The translations under genes and the position numbers were made by a program. A stretch of DNA of 64,000 nucleotides from assembly GCA_020726505.1 (NCBI GenBank), contig JAHLEZ010000004.1, positions 2,046,001 through 2,110,000 on the forward strand, in the 5' to 3' direction. Positions 51,819-61,835 of the stretch are shown here, in pieces. Source of the DNA: Leptodontidium sp. MPI-SDFR-AT-0119 (taxonomy: Eukaryota; Ascomycota; Leotiomycetes; Helotiales; Leptodontidiaceae). The notes under the pieces are model-generated. The model was not told the DNA's origin, did no database searches, and was given only the letters and a program-made list of their open reading frames with translations. How positions within the stretch are numbered: the stretch's first letter is position 1; each line of letters starts with the position of its first letter.

Positions 51819-53213
51819 TTACTCCATCCCTTCCATAAGCTCCACCCGATCCAACATCATTGATTTCCTACCAATCCATTCTCGTAAAGCATCCCAATCT
51901 TCACCTTCTTCCTCGCCTCGCCTCCAGACCTCCCGAAATCCCCAAGCTCCAGCAACTTTATCAATCGCAGACCGCTCCTCTTCCCGCATCCACCTTTGTC
52001 TCAGTGGAACACCTTGGGCCCAAGTTACACGGTCCATTTGGTCATTCGCAGTCGTGACCGCTACAACTCCGACCGTAGCAGTGAAGCCAACGTATGCTAA
52101 GATTCCAGCAAACGCAACATTGGTCGCCATGGCCGTATCCATGGTCGTCTGAAGAAGGGCGAGCTGTGAGGCAACTGTGTAGGCTGCGATAGGTGCTACA
52201 GCCAGGCCTGTGGCTGGAAGGAGACCTTTCCGGATGAACTTGGCACGATGCGCTGCCTTTGTTGTATACGAGGCCTCGATAATCTCCATAGCTATGACCA
52301 ATTGCTTCGCATCAATGGCTGCTTGTAATGCCTGGTCCGCAACTTGGAGCGGTATTGCATTTGCGGACTTATTAGGATTCGGTTTCGAGTAAGTGATTGG
52401 GTCTGACCCTTCTTTTGGGAATGGTTTGTTGGCGTATAATTTGAAGACCTCCGGGAAAGTTCCAGGTTCGCCCAGGGCCGATTGAATTGCAACATAGAGA
52501 GCCAGAATTTCAGGCGAAATGAAGACAGGCGGAAACTTGATAACTGAATACGCCAGACTTGACAATTGGTCTGATATTCTCTGCAAGTTCGGTGGAAGCT
52601 TGTGGGCTGGAATCTTCTTTGCGCTGGATTCATCTAACGAGAGAAGAGCCGAAGCAGCACCATTCTTCTTGCTTAAATTTTGCTGGTCCAAAACGAGTAG
52701 ATCGACCGTAGCTTTGCATCCCTCTAGAACGAGAAGTGTATCCTTTCCCGAGGGTATGCTCTTCTGCATCAGCAGTGTGTTGCAGGTCGTCCTCACCTGT
52801 TGCAATCTCTTCTCTAGATGTGCTTCCACAGAGTCCCCGGTTCTGTCTGACGAAGCCGGCGATACCTTAGATATGACTGGCCTTGGATGGGTCTTCAGCG
52901 ACTTCTGTGAGAGGATTTGACCTGTTGAAAAGGCGCGCGACGAAGGTGTGGACTTCCGAAGTGGATGGCGTAGTGAAGGTAGAGGACGTGGTTGATGGCC
53001 AGTTATGAATTCGCATAGATGACATACATCTGCTCGAGGACGGAGAGCGCGTCTGGACATGGTTGGTGGAGCTTCGAAGGTTCTATCCAGTCCAATTCCT
53101 TCCTCTGATGCTGCTTCTTGATGTTGAAATTGAAGCTTGTCCCAGCAGCTCAGACACTTGAGCTTCCCGCCCGCCGGACCTTCCAGTTCCTGAAGCCGCT
53201 CCACACGCTGCAT
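51819..53213 (-). CDS. mitochondrial membrane protein of unknown function
   Basis: Single-exon gene, 464 residues from the first ATG (53213) or 413 from the ATG at 53060. The second start is attractive because it places a basic presequence at the N-terminus (MSRRALRPRADVCHLCEF, then RHPLRKSTPSSRAFSTGQ). Central helical region resembles tetratricopeptide/PPR-like hairpins (FISPEILALYVAIQSALGE, TFPEVFKLYANKPFP, VADQALQAAIDAKQL). Two hydrophobic segments follow: GLLPATGLAVAPIAAYTVAS and VAFAGILAYVGFTATVGVVA. The C-terminus is conserved-looking (REWIGRKSMMLDRVELMEGM). I have seen this pattern in ascomycete mitochondrial proteins that may help translate or insert mtDNA-encoded subunits, but no specific name can be given. 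It is divergent from VRP1. Confidence 0.85.
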   Translation of the reverse strand: MQRVERLQELEGPAGGKLKCLSCWDKLQFQHQEAASEEGIGLDRTFEAPPTMSRRALRPRADVCHLCEFITGHQPRPLPSLRHPLRKSTPSSRAFSTGQILSQKSLKTHPRPVISKVSPASSDRTGDSVEAHLEKRLQQVRTTCNTLLMQKSIPSGKDTLLVLEGCKATVDLLVLDQQNLSKKNGAASALLSLDESSAKKIPAHKLPPNLQRISDQLSSLAYSVIKFPPVFISPEILALYVAIQSALGEPGTFPEVFKLYANKPFPKEGSDPITYSKPNPNKSANAIPLQVADQALQAAIDAKQLVIAMEIIEASYTTKAAHRAKFIRKGLLPATGLAVAPIAAYTVASQLALLQTTMDTAMATNVAFAGILAYVGFTATVGVVAVTTANDQMDRVTWAQGVPLRQRWMREEERSAIDKVAGAWGFREVWRRGEEEGEDWDALREWIGRKSMMLDRVELMEGME

Positions 53214-53502
53214 ACCCCTGTCGGCTGACTAACAGTGTAGTTCCATGCGCCACGGATGTGACGACGATCCAGCCGCTGGAGGCTCAGGCTGCTGCATACC
53301 GGAATTGAAGTCAAGAAGCTCTCCCGACCCTCACTTCACTGCCTAACATCTTCAACTGCGACTCGTCATCACTCTTTCGCCGGGATCCCATTGACTGAAT
53401 CGCCCTAAAGACGTGTATCTGCTGCTTACTCGAACTCCTTTCATAACTTCATAGAAGGTTACACTTCAACTCCGAGCATCTTGGAAACAACATACTGCAG
53501 AA
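53214..53502. promoter_or_regulatory. divergent promoter between the mitochondrial-protein gene and VRP1
   Basis: 289 bp between start codons (442 bp if the mitochondrial protein starts at 53060). No defined element recognised. Confidence 0.4.
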
Positions 53503-55321
53503 ATGCCTCCGCCACCTGTAAGTCATAACTTGCAACGAGATGCTCAAGAACTTCCAATGCTGACCATTTCAATAGCCACCTCCGCCGCCCCCTCGTAAGT
53601 CCAATTCCTAGGCTAAATCTATGCAGTCATTGACATTTTTCCTACAGCCATGGGCGGAGGACCTCCACCACCGTATGTTTCCGAGACTTCACTTCATGAT
53701 TCATATACTATGGGGACTGTTTTACTGACTTATTATTCAGTCCTCCACCGCCAGGAAACCTACCCTCGCGGCCGCCACCAGGAAACAGGGTGAAGCCCCC
53801 AGCCGTCGTAGCAATGCCCAATTCACTCCATGGGCTTTCAGCGAGTCACTTCAGCATGCTAACCTATACGTAGGGCGCTTTACTGTCAGACATATCGAAA
53901 GGGAAACAACTCAAAAAAGCCGTCACGAATGATCGGTCCGCACCAATAGTCGGGAAAGTTTCTGGGGGATCAGGAGGGTCTGGTCCAGTCGCAGGAGCGC
54001 CGCCTGTGCCGGGAATGCTGAAGCCGCCTGGAGCAGGAAATAGAGCACGAAGTAATAGCGATCAGAGTAGTAGGGAATCTAGTGGCGCAACTGGAATGGA
54101 GCAACCACCGCAGTTAGGAGGGCTGTTCGCAGGAGGCATGCCAAAGCTGAAGAAACGAGGTGGAGGGGTTGATACAGGAGGTATGGACCGTCCTCTAGAT
54201 GTTGATATTGCATGCTAACTGTCCTCAGCAAACCGTGATTCTTCATACACTTCAGATCCTGAATCGTCACGGAGTTCTGCACCAAAACCACCTACAATGT
54301 CTGCTCCACCGCCTCCAACCGTAGCGCCTCCACCTCCTGGAAGTCAGAATGGGCCTGTAAGACCGCTGGCTTTTACGCCCTCTATTGCAAACCTTCGGAA
54401 AACAGGTGGAAATGCGCCACCAAGACCCAATTCATCAGCATCATTGCGAGGGCCGCCTCCACCAATTGGAAAGAAACCTCCAATTCCTCCACCAACATCA
54501 CGGAAGCCTTCGAATCTTCAGCCTCCTCCATCATCGGCTCCCCCTCCACCTTCAGCAGCCGCTCCTCGCCCACCTCCTCCACCTACTTCAAATGCTCCTC
54601 CGCCACCCCCTCTACCGTCTACGAGTGCACCGCCTCCACCTCCGTTACCATCTTCAAATGCACCACCCCCTCCGCCGTTACCGCAAGCGAGTGCCCCCAG
54701 GCCGCCAATCAATGGGCCAAGTCGATCACAACCTCCACCGCCACCTACCTCACCACCTTCTACCAATGGAGCTAGTCAAAGTCTCGCCATGCAAGCTGCT
54801 ATCCGTGCTGCTGGACAGGTAAGATATTTTATTCCTTATAATCGCCTGCCGAATGTATTTCGGGGGATTTTCTTCAACTATTGTCTCAATTCGGAGGTTC
54901 TAGCGGTAGACATGTAACTAACTGTTATCTCAAGGCTTCCCCGGCTGCAGCTCCACCCCCACCCCCACCTCCGCCAAGTGGACCATCTTCTACTCCTTCG
55001 TATCATGCTCCTTCTCCATCTTCATCTGCACCACCCCCCCCGAGCTCAGCACCACCTCCACCAAGCTCGAGACCAGCTCCACAACCTATGAGAACAGTAG
55101 ATCCAAGTTCCTACACTCTGTCTTCAAACGGAGGGCTACCAAAGAATCCTAGCCCGCATCGCAACTCGGAACCGACCAGGAGGATATTTATCAACGACCC
55201 TAGATGGAAATTCCAAGAAGAAAACATGTTGCCCAAGCCAAGAGATTTTGTGGGAGGAGCAAAAAGGTACCGTGCAGGGCGTGGTAGCAGTGTGCCACTG
55301 GATCTGAGTAATTTCAGTTAG
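53503..55321 (+). CDS. VRP1: verprolin (Vrp1/WIP), proline-rich actin regulator with WH2 domain
   Basis: Seven exons: 53503-53517, 53576-53594, 53648-53672, 53741-53789, 53874-54180, 54229-54818, 54935-55321; 463 residues. The first four exons are 15, 19, 25 and 49 nt and encode a proline tract interrupted by MGGG. The fifth exon begins with the WH2 actin-binding sequence GALLSDISKGKQLKK, the only folded motif. The middle is Pro/Ser/Ala-rich with many PPPPP and APPPPPLP tracts that bind SH3 and profilin-type domains. The C-terminus (SEPTRRIFINDPRWKFQ) matches the WASP-binding tail of WIP/verprolin. The protein binds monomeric actin and Las17/WASP at endocytic patches. Every intron boundary conforms to GT-AG and the frame closes. 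Confidence 0.92.
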
Positions 55322-56234
55322 ACACCTGAGATGTTGAAGGCTGTCATAAGCGGTGGCTAACGGCGTTAAAATGAAATAGAAAGGGATGGCGGCATCAGCA
55401 ACATCAAAGTCATGGAATGGAGTAAGTGCGTTAGTGGCTAGGAAGCAGTAAAAACAACTGCATATCATAGACCTCTGAAATGAGCCCAGAATCGAGAACA
55501 AGTTGTAAACATTGCCACCTCTTGAGCTTTACGTACACGTCCACATTGAGGAGCGCGCAGTCTAGCGAGAAGAGCCGAAGATAACTGAAGCGAAACAAAC
55601 ACCAGTTGCGAACGAAGCATAAAAAAAGTTGTTCTACTGCCCTGAAAAGTTTCGAGTGATGCTATAAGCGCTATTAGTAAAATCGTTTTACTAAAAAGAT
55701 ACCTGTTCATTCCTTGTGGAGTTTGTCACTTAGTAAAAATTAGCTTGTAACTCCGAGCTCAGGAAGGCTGCACTCACTCAAAGCTATCTATCTACCCACC
55801 AAGACAACTCACTGTTGCAAAAGCCTTGCTTGAATTTTATTTCCTGCGCAATATTATATCAGCAGCCTCAATCTCACTCTCACGTCCATTCTCAGTCTCA
55901 CTTTCACCCTTGTCTGCATTCGGTATTTATAGGCCCAAAACGAGGCTATTCACGGTCCTCGACAAAGAAAGCTTGGCAGCGGCGGCATTGTTCGTTCAGC
56001 GTACCACAGGCTAGGCTAGCCAGCCCGCCAGCCCATCGCTCAAGAAGAGGCCAGTTTGCTCTCGGCAATACCTCACAGAGCTTAACTTTAAACGACCTTT
56101 CCACCTCCACCTCCCATCTCCACCTCGACCTCACTTCTTCCTTCTTCCACGACACCTAATACAATACTCTTCTCTCCCTCGACTGGATCTTACAGCGAGC
56201 GACGATTAGGTGCACTTCCAGCCGGACTGCGACA
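55322..56234. other. intergenic region between VRP1 and ERV29
   Basis: 3' region of VRP1 and promoter/leader of ERV29. The last 150 bp before the ERV29 start are rich in ccacctc units on the plus strand. No gene seen. Confidence 0.5.
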
Positions 56235-57362
<1,128 letters not shown>

Positions 57363-58410
57363 ACATGTGGAGAGAAGCAGCAGGGGTTGTTGGTTGGAGC
57401 AGTAGAGACAGAAGGAGGGGGGGGGGGAGGCTTCAGGAAATACGTAAAATGGGTGCCCTGCATTGGGAGGAGTTCATATTGGCCAGGGAAATCAAAGTTC
57501 GTGATTTTTTTATTGTTTTTACGCGGGAAAGGAAGATGGACGGACATCAGAGGATAGGCGACTTCCTTATGAGCATAGCAGTCATCTCTCCAAATGTAAA
57601 TTTGATAAGAAGAAAATGCTTATGCCTTGGATCGTTTCTCTCCCGAGTCCATCTCTTGCTCAGTACATACAGGCAAGTCACAGTATGTTTGGTAGGTTTG
57701 TCACCCGCATATCTCATACCTACAAGGCATGTGTTCATTGTGTCACTTTTATTGTCATACGAGAGATAGTGCCTTTGAATATCTTCGAATGGCTTCGGAA
57801 ATTTGAATGCCTCTTGAAACAAAAAGTTACCCATTCTCCAATGTCACCGTCTTCAGAATAGACATTCAGACAACCGCAAAGTACTTCTTGCACTTAGGAC
57901 TTCAGCCACCGTTTACTTACTCACTTCCCCAGATTCCAGCCGTTGAACTTGAGACAAAGACAAAAAAGCAAGACAGCAAGCATCAGCCTCAAACGCTGAA
58001 GGTTCAGAAAAAGCCACCGTGTATTTCCAACCAACGAATGAATGTATGCTTGCATGCATGAATGAGGGGCAAGGCAGAGCAAGGCTGCATCTGGAAGCTG
58101 ATCCCCGTAACGTGCAGTGAGAAGTGACAAAAATAAACGGCCAGGAAAATATCCAGTGCCACCACCACCACTATTAGAAATCGCCGCTGCGAATCGTGAC
58201 TTGATAGATTTACAGAAAGATTTTGTACCGGCCCCGCCCTTTACCTTCCAAGGCATTTTTTTTGAGTTGGTAATAGAACGCGCTCTACTTTTATATTTGT
58301 TTCACGATTTGAGCAAGCTCATAAATACTCCGCGCCATAGAGGGGTTATTATATATTTATTTATTAACATATCCTCACCACAGCACTTAACACCCACCAT
58401 CCAACCTCCC
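57363..58410. other. intergenic region between ERV29 and the HeLo-pseudokinase gene
   Basis: About 1 kb with a G run at 57418-57430, a gcatgcatg palindromic patch near 58050 and AT-rich sequence just before the next start. Frames on both strands show no domain. Confidence 0.5.
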
Positions 58411-60243
58411 ATGGCCGAGCTCGTAGGGACAGTATTCGGAGTCGTGGGCGCCGTCGGCGTCCTCGGCCAAATCTTCGACGGCTGCATAAAAGCCTATTCC
58501 TTCTTCACATCGGCCAGCAACCTCGGCCGAGACAGCGAGCGTCTGGTATGCAAGATCCGCATCGAGGAGATGCGCTTGCTGGTCTGGGGGAGGGAATGGG
58601 GCGTTATTGAGGGGAGGCTGGAAGAGTATCTGGTTAAGGAGAGTCAGATGGGGAATGAGCGCTTGAGGGGCCTGGCGTTGGATATTCTGGTTGAGTTGCA
58701 TAGGAGTATTTCGGATTTTGGGAGGTTGAAAGAGAGGTATGGTCTTAGGGAGGAGGGAGGTGATGGGAGTCAGAGGGCTTTGGCTGGGAAGAAGGATGGG
58801 GGAACGGGTGTGGCGGGGAGATTGAGGAATGAGTTGCAGTTGAGGGCGAAGTGGGTTATTGCTGATAAGGAGAAGGTGTGTGTTTTCTATTTTCTTTTTT
58901 GTATTTCCCGTGATCAGAATTACATATTCTCGTCCCTTTTGAGAAGCACAAGCCAGTATTCTCAACATATATGTACTAAAACAATCTTGATATTTTGAAA
59001 TCCTTAATGAAAAGAGCCCTGCTAACTCAGAAGCACTCCATAGTTCACAGTACTTTTGAGAGATCTGAAAGATTACAACGATGGTCTCGAACAGCTCTTC
59101 CCTCCAGGACGTCTAGCAACACTGCATCGCACCTGGACAAATGAGTTACTGCAAAGTGCTCACAGGGACTTAGGACAACTCAAGAACTTGGAGATGGCTG
59201 CTAGTACTACTTATCCACAACTAAACGCCTCTGCTAGTCTGAAGCAGCTGCGAATCAACTTGGATGCGACGCCAACAGCAAAATTCAAACAGACATATGC
59301 ACTTAAGATACAGAGGACTGCGATTAATATTACTGGTTCTCTGGATAGCGACCCTAGACGATGCCATGGGTCGTATCAAAACCCAGCCGGAACTGGAATA
59401 GAAGATGTGATTGTGGAATGGATCCAATATGATAAAGAGGACTTGGATGCTCGCCTAAATCATGTTCGACGGATCGACGATCTTGCTAAGATGATACATA
59501 GTTCCTCAGATAGACATCCGGACCTGCACACACTTGACTGTCTTGGATATACCGACGATAGTTCAAGTAGTCGCTACGGACTGATATACATCTCACCACA
59601 CCCTTCGTCTTCGAACCTCAATGTCCTCATACAGAGCAACGACATGAGAACTCCCGATCTCGGCGACCGATTCAAACTGGCTCACACACTGGCGGTTGCA
59701 CTTTGGTCTTTCCACTCACTCGACTGGCTTCACAAATCCCTATGCAGCTCGAACATTTTGTTCTTCCCCTCTGCTTTCTCGGCATCCGCCAAACAAGCTA
59801 CTGCAATATCTGCCAGTATACCGGATATCTCATCGCCGTTTGTCCTGGGGTTCGATGCTTCACGACCAGACGGAGTGGACGAAATGTCAGTTGCATCGAA
59901 AAACTCGGCTGCTGCTGACCTTCATCGGCATCCCAATTCCTTGAATGGAATGTCAAAGAAACCATACTGCAAGGGTTTCGATATCTATAGCCTGGGCTTG
60001 ATTTTGCTTGAGATCGGTCTGTGGAAAGTTCTTCAAACGTACCACAAACCGCATCATTCTCCAGAGAGATTTCGGGACAAAGTAGTTGTTCAAAACCTGG
60101 TACCGAATTTGAATAGCAAGACGGGGCGATTATACCGAGAGGTGGTAGAGCGCTGTCTCTTTGCCAAGGATGATCTCAGCGACCAGGAAGCTGGGCAGTT
60201 GATGGAGATTGTCGTAGGTAGCTTAGAAAGTCTACGGGTCTGA
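58411..60243 (+). CDS. HeLo-domain protein with C-terminal pseudokinase domain
   Basis: Two exons, 58411-58875 and 59044-60243 (168-bp intron, GTGTGT donor, CATAG acceptor); 554 residues. The N-terminus has the hydrophobic first helix MAELVGTVFGVVGAVGVLGQ and NLGRDSERLVCKIRIEEMRL followed by a Trp-Gly, the signature of the HeLo (HET-S/LopB) domain, an alpha-helical membrane-perturbing module of fungal regulated cell death. After the coiled linker ending in the LKDYNDGLEQLFPP region lies a protein-kinase-like domain: VIVEWIQYD at the usual Lys strand, LHKSLCSSNILF as catalytic loop (H385-K386-S387, so no catalytic Asp), LGFDASRPD in place of DFG (G424-D426), and GFDIYSLGLILLEIGLW. The kinase is therefore probably inactive and acts as a sensor or switch. 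The arrangement mirrors animal MLKL. No amyloid RHIM-like motif is seen at the N-terminus. Confidence 0.88.
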
Positions 60244-60320
60244 ATCAAGCTTTCTAAAGTTGCCAACATCCGGTTTCTTTGAAACATGATAGATCTCAAC
60301 ATTTGAGAAAGAAGAACAGC

Positions 60321-61573
60321 TCAAGCAATGACGAGTTGGTCAATCGCAAACTTCGCGACCTTCAGTACTTCAAGGCAGGTATGGACCCTTTCTCCAGGGC
60401 AAAGTCTCCCTTGAAAAGCCTCCGCATGCATACCATGCCTTGCGTGTGCTTCCAGCATTTCGTGGCGAGTCTTTTGGCGATATTCCATCTCTGCGACCAG
60501 ATCCTTCAATCCCTTGTGCTTGTAACCAGGCTGCTCATGACCGTAAATGTCCACACGTAGCATGGCTCGGACAGTGGTACGCCACTGCTGAGGAGGCATT
60601 TCCACTGGTTCAAAGAGCAACGAATTCTCGAAGCAGGTTATAGCTTCTGCGATGGTGTTCGATTTGCCACCACACATACCCCCATAGTCATTGAATCTGA
60701 ATGTCTTCATCTGACCTGCTGCTGTTGCTCTTTCTGTCTCTTTATCTACCATGTTAAGTAGCTTTTGGTAGCTATTGGCTATGATGGGTAGAATTGTACC
60801 TAAAAGCATGGTGTTTTGGAAAGTATCCATTGGAGGATTGGGATTGTCCAGAGCAACAGAGCCACATTGAGGACACCAGATGCTATCGGACGCAGTTCGA
60901 GCCGCACCGCGGACTGCCAACAAGGCAGGTACGATGTCAGTTGGAAGCTGCTGTAGAGCTGCCAGAGCAAGATACATTGATGCGAGACAACTGCAAGGAC
61001 CAGATGGATTCGATGAGTTGTCACTGTCTGTGACTGATGCACTCGAGTTCATCGAAAGCAGTGGCACCGCCTCGGTGGATGGAAGGTAGCTGTCTGCAGG
61101 GTCTAGGCCAAAATTGATAGGAGGTCCTGTGGTATTTCCGCCAAAATGCCATATAGTTCGTCTGTCCTCAAGTGTATTCTCTGGTGGGTTGACAACACCT
61201 GGCATTTCCTCAAAAGCTGGCAGTCCACTAGTAAAATACAACTCGGCCACGGCATCGCCGTTGTATCCAGGATCAAAAGGGATCCCTAAGTCTAGAGCTT
61301 CGGCGCTTTGGGTCTCGTCGGTGTGCTGGTCAACATTGGCCTCTACGTGCTGCCTCTTCCTCGGCCGACCCATAGGCTTCTGCTCGGAATAGTTGCAAAC
61401 GATGTTCTCCTTTTTGCAGCGTTCGCATCCATCGGGGTCTTTGGAGCATGCCAGTTTTCGTGTCCCTGTTGTTATGATCAGTAACCAGGAAGTCATAGAG
61501 TAAGGTTTGGTAAAAACACACTGCATTCGTCACAAGCTCGACGCTTAACAGTTGTTTCAGCTGTGGAAGGCAT
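60321..61573 (-). CDS. Zn2Cys6 transcription factor with AflR-type C-terminal region
   Basis: Two exons on the minus strand, 61573-61522 and 61465-60321 (56-bp intron, GTGTGT donor, ACAACAG acceptor); 398 residues. The binuclear zinc cluster is split by the intron: KRRACDEC in exon 1 and, after the junction, RTRKLACSKDPDGCERC with KKENIVC. A basic linker follows (GRPRKRQHVE). The middle is acidic. The C-terminal half contains CSCLASMYLALAALQQLP, GAARTASDSIWCPQCG and FENSLLF-like sequences characteristic of AflR-domain regulators. Regulators of this kind control polyketide and other secondary pathways, but many members act elsewhere; none of the neighbouring genes is an obvious target. The gene is divergent from ERB1 (262 bp between starts). 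Confidence 0.9.
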
Positions 61574-61835
61574 CGCGGTGGTGGAACCCAGTGCAACGGG
61601 GTCGAGATGCAAAGAGGTTATAAAACTGTTAAATACGGACATGAGAGGTTGTTTTTCAGTAGATTGGGCCAACCAGTTCCTCCAGTACGGCAGGCAACCA
61701 CGAGCAACACTTCCAAGTCTAGAGGAGTGAGAAAAGCGGGGCGCGCTAAGATAGGCAGGCTTATCAGAAAAAAAGTTGGAAGCAGAGAAGCAAATTCGTC
61801 CCCTCAAGTTCCATCTACAGCTTCATTTTCGCAAC
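61574..61835. promoter_or_regulatory. divergent promoter between the Zn2Cys6 regulator and ERB1
   Basis: 262 bp between start codons, so the two genes probably share regulatory DNA. No defined element recognised. Confidence 0.45.
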
